Assembly (NCBI GenBank): GCA_944363005.1
Contig: CALVTV010000083.1
Coordinates: 1-9,545 of the forward strand
DNA: 9,545 nucleotides
Direction of reading: 5' to 3'
From: an uncultured Clostridia bacterium
Lineage (GTDB): Bacteria; Bacillota; Clostridia; Christensenellales; Aristaeellaceae
Positions 1-6,182 of the stretch are shown here, piece by piece. The position numbers were made by a program, and so were the translations under genes. The notes beneath the pieces were generated by a model. The model had not been told where the DNA came from and searched no databases. It saw nothing but the letters and a program-made list of their open reading frames with translations. Each line of letters opens with the position of its first letter. Positions within the stretch are counted from its first letter, which is position 1.

Positions 1-1032
1 ATGGGCGCGTCTTCGGTTCGCTATCTGCTGTGCGCGGCTTTGCCGGTGGCCGCGGCGGGCGCTTGGGATTTCGTGTTTGCGAAAGAGCAACTGCCCCGCA
101 GGCGTGAGCAGGTGCGGCGCGCTGCGCCTGCCTTGGCGGTGTGCGCAGCGGCGGTGGCCGGCTATGCCCTCGGGCAGAAGTTGCTGGACGCATGGTGCAT
201 TTCGGGCAGCGCGCGCTATGGCGGAAGCCGGTTGCAAGCGCTGAATCACGTCTTCGCCGCGCTGGAGGAGGCGTTTTGCGGCCTGGTGAAGCTGTTGGGC
301 TACACCGAAGGGGCGCTGCTGTTTTCGGTGCATGGGCTGGCGAGCGTGGGCGCTTTCCTGATGCTGGGCGTGAGCGCCGTGCTGCTTGTGCGGGGGTTGC
401 GCGCCAATCGTGCGCGTTTCGGCGCGCTGGTGCTGGTGATGAGCGCGGGCTTGACGCTCTTCACGTTCGTGTTAGTCGAAGGACTCTACCTCAACCGATA
501 CTGGATTCCGGTGATGACCTTGGGCGCGCCGGTGATGGCCGCATGCCTGACGGCGGAGGGCAATTCCATGCTGCGGCGGCTGGGGGCGTTGGCGCTGTGC
601 GGCGTGGTGGTGCTCTCTTCAGCGGTGCAGATCCGCGACTCCATGCGCGAGCCGGAGATTACGCCCGCGCGTTACGAGGCCGCGCAACAGGTGCTCGATT
701 CGGGGCTGACGTTTGGCTATGCCACGTTCTGGAACGCGAACGTGCTCACGGAGCTGACGGATGGCCGGGTGGAAGTTGTGGCCATGCGGGTGAGCGAGCA
801 GGGCGTGCCGGTGCTGGATTCATGGCTTGAAATCGAGGAAAACACCGGGGAAAACCGCCCTGAACAGGAGGTGTTCCTGCTGTTGTCGCCGCAGGAGCGG
901 GAACAGCTTCAAACCTTCCTCGATCGTTGCGGCGCGCAGGAAGAGACGCTGGCCGACGGAAGCATTCTGGCCAGGGTGAGCAGTCAGCACGTATTCTTTG
1001 AGGCGATGGCTTCGGACGGGAACGCTGTTTGA
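1..1032 (+). CDS. C-terminal part of a multi-pass membrane protein, glycosyltransferase-39-like (partial at 5' end)
   Basis: The frame is open from the first base and ends at TGA 1030-1032. The ATG at base 1 has no visible upstream context, so it may be an internal Met of a longer protein. Of the 343 residues seen, about 6-23, 41-58, 104-132, 138-160, 166-183 and 190-207 are hydrophobic and look like membrane segments. They are followed by a soluble tail of roughly 130 residues (from about 212) that would face one side of the membrane. The tail contains a TFGYATFWNANVLTEL stretch, which I associate with C-terminal domains of clostridial PMT/GT39-like membrane glycosyltransferases. That assignment is from memory of the family and not proven. 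The catalytic N-terminal loop is not in the window. If correct, it would transfer sugars from a lipid carrier at the cell surface. No terminator follows; the next gene's promoter overlaps its last codons. Confidence 0.6.
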   Translation: MGASSVRYLLCAALPVAAAGAWDFVFAKEQLPRRREQVRRAAPALAVCAAAVAGYALGQKLLDAWCISGSARYGGSRLQALNHVFAALEEAFCGLVKLLGYTEGALLFSVHGLASVGAFLMLGVSAVLLVRGLRANRARFGALVLVMSAGLTLFTFVLVEGLYLNRYWIPVMTLGAPVMAACLTAEGNSMLRRLGALALCGVVVLSSAVQIRDSMREPEITPARYEAAQQVLDSGLTFGYATFWNANVLTELTDGRVEVVAMRVSEQGVPVLDSWLEIEENTGENRPEQEVFLLLSPQEREQLQTFLDRCGAQEETLADGSILARVSSQHVFFEAMASDGNAV

Positions 1033-1057
1033 CAAAAATGGAACACACTGCTACAAT
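1029..1057 (+). promoter_or_regulatory. Sigma-A promoter for the DUF1836 gene, overlapping the upstream stop codon
   Basis: A perfect -35 box TTGACA lies at 1029-1034 and a -10 box TACAAT at 1052-1057, with the optimal 17-base spacer. Transcription would start near 1064, giving a leader of about 28 bases before the ATG at 1092. The -35 box covers the TGA stop (1030-1032) of the preceding gene. Confidence 0.8.
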
Positions 1058-1091
1058 GAAAAGAAAAGCCGGATGTGTTGGAGGGAAGAAA

Positions 1092-1574
1092 ATGGACGCG
1101 CATGAAAACCGCATCGATTTGCCGCAATGGGAGACATTGCCGGATATCGGGCTGTATATGGATCAGGTGATCACCCTGATGGAGCGCACGTTTCGCCCCT
1201 TCTTGCCGGGCGCGGAGATCACCAAGTCGATGGTGAACAATTACGTGAAGGTGGCGCTGATCAAGCGCCCGGACGGCAAGCGGTATGACCGGGAACACCT
1301 GGCGCTGCTGATCATGATCGGCGTGCTCAAACAGGCGCTCAGTTTGGAGAGCATCGCGCAGGTACTTGCCTATCTGTGCGAAGAAGGGGTGCAGAGCGGG
1401 TACGCGCGATTCGTGGAGGATGTGCGCGCCATCAGCGAGCGCATGGACAGCGGGACGCTTGGCGATCTGCCGGAAGCCCCGCAGGCGCGGGCCGCGCGGG
1501 CGAGCGTGACCGCTGCGGTGTATACCATTCATGCGCGCAGGCTTCTGATCAGTTTGCGTGAAGAAAAAAACTGA
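1092..1574 (+). CDS. DUF1836 family putative transcriptional regulator
   Basis: I place the start at ATG 1092 (160 residues) because GGAGGG at 1080-1085 sits six bases upstream. The longer reading from TTG 1029 would use the -35 box as a start codon and has no ribosome site. The protein matches my memory of the DUF1836 family of Firmicutes: an N-terminal all-helical segment, a helix-turn-helix-like stretch around residues 42-58 (EITKSMVNNYVKVALI), a KRPDGKRYDREHL turn near 58-70, and a hydrophobic helix around 71-80. This arrangement resembles MerR-type winged helices, and the family is generally taken to bind DNA; its targets are unknown. The C-terminal third (about 118-150) is Ala/Arg-rich and probably less ordered. 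It is monocistronic from its own promoter. Its neighbours do not reveal a target, although the divergently unrelated envelope genes downstream are possible ones. Confidence 0.8.
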   Translation: MDAHENRIDLPQWETLPDIGLYMDQVITLMERTFRPFLPGAEITKSMVNNYVKVALIKRPDGKRYDREHLALLIMIGVLKQALSLESIAQVLAYLCEEGVQSGYARFVEDVRAISERMDSGTLGDLPEAPQARAARASVTAAVYTIHARRLLISLREEKN

Positions 1575-1677
1575 GAAAACCGGGAGCATGAAATGCGATT
1601 CATCCGTCATATGTATATAGGGAACGGATGGACTGCGCGCTGGAAAGCGGGTTTTTCAGCTGATTTGCGCAAAGGCC

Positions 1678-1707
1678 TTGAAATTGGCACCGAATCTGGT
1701 TTATACT
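1678..1707 (+). promoter_or_regulatory. Sigma-A promoter for the zinc-ribbon/PG-binding gene
   Basis: TTGAAA at 1678-1683 and TATACT at 1702-1707 are separated by 18 bases. The expected start near 1714 gives a 5' leader of about 60 bases. The leader contains a small hairpin, GCCGG 1735-1739 with CCGGC 1745-1749, before the ribosome site GGAGGG at 1761-1766. Confidence 0.65.
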
Positions 1708-1773
1708 ACCAATGGATTTGTTTTGCGCGTGATGGCCGGCGGAACCGGCATACGAAATAGGGAGGGCTGAGCC

Positions 1774-2514
1774 ATGTTTTGTCCCCATTGTCATAACAAA
1801 ATTCCGGACGGGTCCAACATCTGTCCGCTTTGCTATTCCAATCTGGCGGGCGTGAAGCCTCAGCAGACCCGGGAGGAGCCTGCCGCCAATCCGGAAGCGG
1901 CGCCGCAGAGGACGGCTGCGCAGCCGCGCGCCAAGAAGAACGCCTATACCAAGGGGAGCCGGGGCAGCAAGCGCAACGCCGACCGGACGCCGATGATCAT
2001 TGCCTTTGGTCTGATTGTCATACTGCTGGTCATCATCGTCATGATCGTGCGCTCCATGTTTGGCGCGGGTCAGGACAACGCCATGCCTTCCAACACGGCG
2101 GTGCCGCAGGTGACGGTCAATCCGGATCAGAACTTCGTTGTCTTTGGTTCCACGCCGACGCCGAATCCGGCGCAGTTGATGACGGTTACGCCGAATCTTG
2201 AAATTACGCCGACACCGGCCCCGCAGCAGACGTCCAGCGTCAGTTACAACACGCTGCGCAAGAACGATCAGGGCCCGGAAGTCGTTATGCTCCAGCAGGC
2301 GCTGGCGGAGCTGGGCTATCTTTCCGGTGCGGCGGACGGCATTTACGGTACCGCGACGATGACCGCTGTCAAGAACTTCCAGAAGGATCACGAGCTGGAT
2401 GACGACGGAATTGCCGGCAAGATGACGCTTGAAGCGCTTTACAGCATTGTGCAGGTCACGCCGATCCCGGATGTGACGGCGGGCCCGGGCGATATTATGG
2501 ATTTGCCGGGCTGA
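1774..2514 (+). CDS. Zinc-ribbon, single-TM, peptidoglycan-binding domain protein
   Basis: The 246-residue protein starts at ATG 1774, seven bases after GGAGGG (1761-1766). Residues 3-20 form a zinc ribbon with two CxxC knuckles (C3, C6, C17, C20). A basic, Ala/Pro/Gln-rich linker (about 28-71) leads to one hydrophobic helix (about 74-94). A Thr/Pro-rich low-complexity spacer (about 100-157) follows. The C-terminal domain (about 161-223) is a PG_binding_1 fold: LRKNDQGPEVVMLQQAL, then GYLSGAADGIYGTATMTAVKNFQ. The positive charge before the helix predicts a cytoplasmic ribbon and an outside wall-binding domain. It therefore probably anchors to peptidoglycan; no catalytic domain is present. The ribbon could bind a partner protein or nucleic acid inside the cell, which is unknown. 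The L,D-transpeptidase gene follows after 82 bases, with a terminator between. Domain calls are secure; the role is inferred. Confidence 0.85.
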   Translation: MFCPHCHNKIPDGSNICPLCYSNLAGVKPQQTREEPAANPEAAPQRTAAQPRAKKNAYTKGSRGSKRNADRTPMIIAFGLIVILLVIIVMIVRSMFGAGQDNAMPSNTAVPQVTVNPDQNFVVFGSTPTPNPAQLMTVTPNLEITPTPAPQQTSSVSYNTLRKNDQGPEVVMLQQALAELGYLSGAADGIYGTATMTAVKNFQKDHELDDDGIAGKMTLEALYSIVQVTPIPDVTAGPGDIMDLPG

Positions 2515-2532
2515 TCAAACGGATACGAAAGA

Positions 2533-2570
2533 GGCTGCAAAGGCATCATTGCCCTTTACAGCCCCTTTTT
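2533..2570 (+). terminator. Intrinsic terminator between the PG-binding and L,D-transpeptidase genes
   Basis: GGCTG (2533-2537) pairs with CAGCC (2559-2563). After one C/A mismatch, AAAGG (2539-2543) pairs with CCTTT (2553-2557). The stem is followed by CC and TTTTT (2566-2570). It ends only about 15 bases before the next ribosome site, so the downstream gene may depend on read-through. Confidence 0.75.
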
Positions 2571-2596
2571 GAACATTTTGGAAATGGAGTTTGCAC

Positions 2597-4204
2597 ATGA
2601 AAAAGATCATTTTCGCCCTGCTGCTTCTGCTTGCGAGCCTTTGCGCCTGCGCAGGTGCGCTGGCTGCGCCGGAACTGAACGCAGTGTTTGCCGACGATGT
2701 CTCGCTCATCAGCGGGCAGGACGGATGGTTCGTCCAGTTTGAAGCTACGGAAGGCGGAACCATCGCCATGGAACTCTACAGCGGCGATACGGGGGAAAAG
2801 CTGGCCGATTTGGGCGCCTGCTCGATCGAGGCGGGCGCAGGCAGTCTGGCCTGGAACGGCTTGCTGCCGGACGGAAGCGCTGTGCCTGCGGGCAGCTACA
2901 TGGTTGCTTTGCAGATGAAGAATTTCTGGGGCGAGGAGAGCCAGCAGCAGGTGCTCTCGCTGCATATCTATGCCAGCGAAGAAGAGGAAGAAGCCCTGCG
3001 CCTGGATCTGAGCACGCTGGTGGCCGAAGAGGCCATCGCCTGGGAGGACGCGCAGTGGGAAGAGGAGACGGCCGAGCAAGTCGAGGGCGTTGACGAGAAC
3101 GGTGTGCCCATCGCCACAAGTTTCTGGGACATGAATCCGGATCTTTACGACCTGTCCGACCCGGCGCACCAGCAGGCCATCTGGGATTTGATGATGCAGC
3201 CGATTACCGTGCTGGATGTGGGACAGACCGAGCATGTCTATCCGACGAATCAGCCCGGGGCGGACAGAAAGCCGTATGAAGAGAACTGTGCCGGTGAGCT
3301 GCACGGGCAGAGCCAGGGCGTCAACGTGCTGGAAGAGGACACGGACGGGGACGGCTATCTGCTCATCGAGGCCTTCTCCAACGACGGAACCAAGACCGAC
3401 AACACCTACATGGAGTCCCTGGACGCCAAGCGGATCAAGGGCTATGTCAAGGAAAGCCTGCTGATGACCGAAACGCCGTCGGACAAGTACGCATTGCTCA
3501 TTGACAAACTGCGCCAGAAGCTCTACGTATTTGAAGACGGGAAGATCATCAGCGAGATGTACATCTCTACTGGTCTGCCCAATGCCAATCAGCCCTACAA
3601 CGAGACGCCGGCCGGTGAATACATCACCGTCAGCCGCGTGGGCAATTTCTACGCTGGCAGCAATACCATCCGGCGCTTCGCCATCCGCATCAACGGCGGC
3701 ACACTGCTGCATGAGGTGCTTCACGACGAGAACGCCGACGGCACGCGCAATTACACGTATTATGAGCCGTACCTGGGGCAAAAGGCCAGCCACGGCTGCA
3801 TCCGCATCCCGCGCAGGGCGAACGCGGAGGGCATCAACATGGAGTGGTTCTGGAGCAATCTGGAATTGAAGACCAAGGTGTTTATCTGGGACGACGTGGG
3901 CCGGGAGCTCTATGTGCCGGAGCTGCCGGACGAGAACATGCAGCTCTATCGCAATCCTGACGGCGGCAGCAACTACCACACCGACGCGAATTGCCCGGGT
4001 GTGCGCGATCAGTATCTGCCGCTGACGGGCGATTTCACCTATGGGGATTTGGAGCTGGACGAGTTCAAAAAGCTGACGCCCTGCGTCTATTGCAACGCGC
4101 CCAAGCGGCTTGAAGAGCTCTATGAGCTCTACAGGATTGAGGCGGAGCACATCGGCGCGGAGATTCCGCAGGAAATTCTTGATATGTTTGGCGTGACTCC
4201 GTGA
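2597..4204 (+). CDS. Secreted L,D-transpeptidase (YkuD) with FlgD-like, SH3-like and C-terminal Cys/His regions
   Basis: The start is ATG 2597, seven bases after GGAG (2586-2589); the in-frame TTG at 2591 is too close to that site. The 535-residue protein opens with a Sec signal peptide (cleavage probably after ALAA, residue 24). Residues about 45-125 look like a FlgD-type Ig domain (PDGSAVPAGSYMVAL). An acidic linker follows (about 126-165), then an SH3-like region (about 200-290, ending RIKGYVKESLL). The YkuD catalytic domain spans about 297-432, with H372 in LLHEVLHD and the nucleophile C401 in SHGCIRI. The tail (about 448-500) carries H461, C466, C496 and C499, a possible metal site. YkuD enzymes cross-link peptidoglycan 3-3 or attach proteins to it, through an acyl-enzyme on the Cys, outside the membrane. 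Its neighbour binds peptidoglycan, which fits. The precise acceptor cannot be told. The gene ends TGA followed directly by TAA. Confidence 0.88.
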   Translation: MKKIIFALLLLLASLCACAGALAAPELNAVFADDVSLISGQDGWFVQFEATEGGTIAMELYSGDTGEKLADLGACSIEAGAGSLAWNGLLPDGSAVPAGSYMVALQMKNFWGEESQQQVLSLHIYASEEEEEALRLDLSTLVAEEAIAWEDAQWEEETAEQVEGVDENGVPIATSFWDMNPDLYDLSDPAHQQAIWDLMMQPITVLDVGQTEHVYPTNQPGADRKPYEENCAGELHGQSQGVNVLEEDTDGDGYLLIEAFSNDGTKTDNTYMESLDAKRIKGYVKESLLMTETPSDKYALLIDKLRQKLYVFEDGKIISEMYISTGLPNANQPYNETPAGEYITVSRVGNFYAGSNTIRRFAIRINGGTLLHEVLHDENADGTRNYTYYEPYLGQKASHGCIRIPRRANAEGINMEWFWSNLELKTKVFIWDDVGRELYVPELPDENMQLYRNPDGGSNYHTDANCPGVRDQYLPLTGDFTYGDLELDEFKKLTPCVYCNAPKRLEELYELYRIEAEHIGAEIPQEILDMFGVTP

Positions 4205-4212
4205 TAAAAACA

Positions 4213-4226
4213 CATACAATTGTATG
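4213..4226. repeat. 14-bp perfect palindrome CATACAATTGTATG
   Basis: The two 7-base halves are exact reverse complements with no spacer, starting eight bases after the transpeptidase stop. This is operator-like geometry, but it lies between a stop codon and a terminator and its use is unknown. Confidence 0.7.
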
Positions 4227-4231
4227 AATAT

Positions 4232-4273
4232 ACAGCGCGAAAACCATGCAAAGCATGCGTTCCGCGCTGTTTT
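4232..4273 (+). terminator. Intrinsic terminator after the L,D-transpeptidase gene
   Basis: ACAGCGCG (4232-4239) pairs perfectly with CGCGCTGT (4263-4270). Inside, CATGC (4245-4249) pairs with GCATG (4253-4257) around an AAA loop. TTTT follows at 4270-4273. The U-run is short but the stem is strong. Confidence 0.75.
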
Positions 4274-4336
4274 AGTTGGCGTTTTTAAAAACGGAATTTT
4301 CAAAAACGGATGAAATAAATGATGCATTTGCCCGAG

Positions 4337-4380
4337 TGCAAGAAGTGATTTGCATTTTATGAAAAATGTTCTTGCAAATC
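4337..4380. promoter_or_regulatory. Overlapping inverted repeats at the -35 region of the ABC operon (candidate operator)
   Basis: TGCAAGAA (4337-4344) is the exact inverse of TTCTTGCA (4369-4376). GATTTGCA (4347-4354) is the exact inverse of TGCAAATC (4373-4380). A third pair, CATTTT (4353-4358) and AAAATG (4363-4368), lies inside. The right arms of the first two overlap each other and the -35 box, so a bound repressor or activator could act here. The regulator is not identified. Confidence 0.45.
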
Positions 4381-4400
4381 AATGCGAAATGTGGTATACT
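4372..4400 (+). promoter_or_regulatory. Sigma-A promoter of the amino-acid ABC operon, with extended -10
   Basis: TTGCAA at 4372-4377 and TATACT at 4395-4400 have a 17-base spacer. TGG directly before the -10 gives an extended -10 element. The start would be near 4407, leaving a leader of about 128 bases before the GTG at 4535. Confidence 0.8.
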
Positions 4401-4534
4401 GGTAGCATACTCCAAATTCGGACAAAGATGTTTGGAATTTGCATGAGCAGAAACCCGAACGCCGAAGTCGTAAACAGATGCGTACGCGCATAGGATGAAG
4501 GCGGACTAAAAATGGAAGTCAGGAGGACGAGCCC

Positions 4535-5257
4535 GTGATCAAGCTGAAGAACGTGCACAAAAAGTTCGGCCATTTGGAGGTGCTCAAGGGCATCGATCTG
4601 ACGGTCGAAAAGGGCGAAAAGCTGGTCACCATCGGGCCGAGCGGCTCTGGCAAGAGCACGTTGATTCGCTGCATGAACGGTTTGGAGGAGGTCACGGCCG
4701 GCGAGGTGTATATCGACGGCCATCGCATGACCCACAAGACCCGCGCCGCGCTCAACCGGCAGTATTCCTCCATGGTGTTCCAGCAATTTAACCTGTATCC
4801 GCATCTGACCGTCATGGAAAACCTGATGCTCGCGCCCGTCAAGCTCAAGAACATGCCCAAGGCGGAGGCGCAGGAACTGGCCATGCAAAACCTCAAGCGC
4901 GTGGGCCTGGCCCAGAAGGCGCAGGTGTATCCCACCACCCTTTCCGGCGGCCAGCAGCAGCGAATCGCCATTGCCCGTTCGCTCACGATGAAAAACCCGA
5001 TCATCTACTTTGACGAACCCACCTCCGCGCTTGACCCGGAGATGGTTCAGGAAGTGCTGGATATCATGGTTGAACTCAGCCACGAGAACATCACCATGGT
5101 CGTGGTCACCCATGAGATGGGTTTCGCCCGCGAGGTGGCCGACCGCGTCGTGTTCTGCGACGGCGGCAATCTCATCGAGCAGGGTACGCCCGAGCACTTC
5201 TTTACCAACCCGGAGCACGAACGCACCCGCGCGTTCCTCTCCAAGATCCTTCGCTGA
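4535..5257 (+). CDS. Polar amino-acid ABC transporter, ATP-binding subunit (GlnQ/PebC-type)
   Basis: This is the 240-residue energising subunit of the importer encoded by the next three genes. It hydrolyses ATP at the cytoplasmic face. All motifs are present: Walker A GPSGSGKST (34-42), Q-loop in VFQQ (about 83-84), signature LSGGQ (136-140), Walker B IIYFDE (156-161), D-loop SALD and switch His 193 (VVTHEMG). The length and the EQGTPEHFFTNPEHERTRAF tail match the polar amino-acid ATPase family. The start is GTG 4535, eight bases after AGGAGG (4521-4526); no closer in-frame ATG fits. It is first in the operon, 57 bases before the binding-protein gene. The substrate cannot be read from this subunit; glutamine, glutamate/aspartate or others are possible from family membership alone. 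Confidence 0.95.
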   Translation: MIKLKNVHKKFGHLEVLKGIDLTVEKGEKLVTIGPSGSGKSTLIRCMNGLEEVTAGEVYIDGHRMTHKTRAALNRQYSSMVFQQFNLYPHLTVMENLMLAPVKLKNMPKAEAQELAMQNLKRVGLAQKAQVYPTTLSGGQQQRIAIARSLTMKNPIIYFDEPTSALDPEMVQEVLDIMVELSHENITMVVVTHEMGFAREVADRVVFCDGGNLIEQGTPEHFFTNPEHERTRAFLSKILR

Positions 5258-5269
5258 TAGCCGTGCAAA

Positions 5270-5285
5270 CGGTTATACATAACCG
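5270..5285 (+). repeat. Intercistronic hairpin between ATPase and binding-protein genes
   Basis: CGGTTAT (5270-5276) and ATAACCG (5279-5285) are exact inverses around AC; in RNA this is a six-pair stem with a UACA loop. No U-run follows, so it is not a terminator. It may be an mRNA processing or stability element. Confidence 0.5.
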
Positions 5286-5314
5286 ACTCAGTCGAGAAAA
5301 AGGAGGAACCCTGT

Positions 5315-6097
5315 ATGAAAAAGTTCTTTGCGTTTGCTCTTGCCGCGATGATGCTCTGCGGTATGTGCACCATGGCCGGTGCCGAAACTTTCCGCGTGGG
5401 CGTGAAGCAGGATGTCTACGGCTTTGGCTACCTGGACGAGATGACCGGCGAATACTCCGGCATGGAAATCGAGCTGGGCGCAATGATCGCCGAGGCGCTG
5501 GGCTATGACGACGTGGAATATACCACGGTTACCGCCGCTACCCGCGGCCAGATGCTCGACAATGACGAGCTCGACTGCGTCATCGCCACCTTTACCATCA
5601 AGCCCGAGCGCCTGGAAAGCTGGGATTTCTCCACGCCGTATTATACCGATGCCGTGACCGTGCTGGTTGAAAAGGAAGACGGGATCACCGATCTGTCCGG
5701 CCTCAAGGACAAGGTTGTCGGCGTGTCCACCGGCTCCACCTCTGCGCTGGCGCTGGCAACCGCCATGGCCGATGCGGGCGTGATCGATGCGTTTGATGCG
5801 GCGACCTTTGAAATCGCTACCTTCAACGGCGGCGTCACCTTCAAGGAGTTTGACGACTATCCGGCCATCTCCCTGGCGCTGGACGCCGGCGACGTGGATG
5901 CCTTCTGCGTGGACCGCTCCATCCTGGCCAACTACAAGACCGAAGATCGCGACTTCATCGCGGACTCCTTCGCCCCGCAGGATTACGGCGTGGCGACCAA
6001 GAAGGGCTCCGAGCTCTCCGCCAAGATTGAAGAGCTGATCACCGGCTGGCTGGCCGATGGCACCATCGACGCGATGATCGCCGAGTGGGGCCTGTAA
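5315..6097 (+). CDS. Amino-acid ABC transporter substrate-binding protein, PEB1-like (SBP family 3)
   Basis: The 260-residue protein starts at ATG 5315, eight bases after AGGAGG (5301-5306). Residues 1-23 are a signal peptide, probably cut after AGA (before E24). The mature part is a family 3 solute-binding protein: FRVGVKQDVYGFGY, TGEYSGMEIELG, TRGQMLDNDELDCVI with R77, ATFTIKPERLESWDFSTPYY with R99, and GVSTGSTS. Several blocks, such as EFDDYPAISLALDAGDVDAF and DSFAPQDYGVATKK, closely recall Campylobacter PEB1, an aspartate/glutamate receptor. R77, R99 and D195 or D200 are the likely ligand carboxylate and amino contacts by family analogy. Acidic amino acids are therefore my best substrate guess. 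No good lipobox is seen although Firmicute receptors are usually lipoproteins. A strong terminator follows the gene. Confidence 0.93.
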   Translation: MKKFFAFALAAMMLCGMCTMAGAETFRVGVKQDVYGFGYLDEMTGEYSGMEIELGAMIAEALGYDDVEYTTVTAATRGQMLDNDELDCVIATFTIKPERLESWDFSTPYYTDAVTVLVEKEDGITDLSGLKDKVVGVSTGSTSALALATAMADAGVIDAFDAATFEIATFNGGVTFKEFDDYPAISLALDAGDVDAFCVDRSILANYKTEDRDFIADSFAPQDYGVATKKGSELSAKIEELITGWLADGTIDAMIAEWGL

Positions 6098-6114
6098 TCC
6101 CCCGGATTTCGTCA

Positions 6115-6147
6115 GGGCGCGCAGCGTCGGTTGCGCGCCCGTTTTTT
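6115..6147 (+). terminator. Strong intrinsic terminator inside the ABC operon
   Basis: GGGCGCGCA (6115-6123) pairs perfectly with TGCGCGCCC (6132-6140) around an eight-base loop, and six T follow at 6142-6147. It lies between the binding-protein and permease genes, so it probably lowers permease mRNA relative to binding-protein mRNA. Confidence 0.9.
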
Positions 6148-6182
6148 GACACGGACGATGTAAGCAAAGTGAGGCGCATGAT

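Larger units (their letters stand above)
4205..4534 (+). other. Gene-free region between the transpeptidase and the ABC operon
   Basis: No credible coding region is present in these 330 bases. They hold a 14-bp palindrome, an intrinsic terminator, a 12-bp palindrome GTTTTTAAAAAC (4281-4292), a repeat of AAAAACGGA type (about 4287 and 4302), overlapping inverted repeats around the promoter -35 box, the promoter itself and a leader of about 128 bases with several short alternative hairpins. The DNA is much more AT-rich than the flanking genes. Confidence 0.75.

Noticed and set aside
1638..1656. Hairpin CGCT/AGCG followed by TTTTT as a terminator for the DUF1836 gene
   Set aside because: The stem is only four pairs and GG separates it from the T-run; too weak to support.
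2546..4327. 593-codon open frame on the - strand over the transpeptidase gene
   Set aside because: It is the antisense shadow of a GC-rich gene with clear YkuD motifs on the + strand; it has no recognisable domain and runs through two terminators.
4428..4493. 21-codon frame in the importer leader, considered as an attenuator peptide
   Set aside because: There is no good ribosome site, no run of a regulatory amino-acid codon, and no terminator hairpin after it.
6146..6174. TTGACA overlapping the internal terminator, considered as a permease promoter
   Set aside because: No acceptable -10 box is found 16-18 bases downstream.
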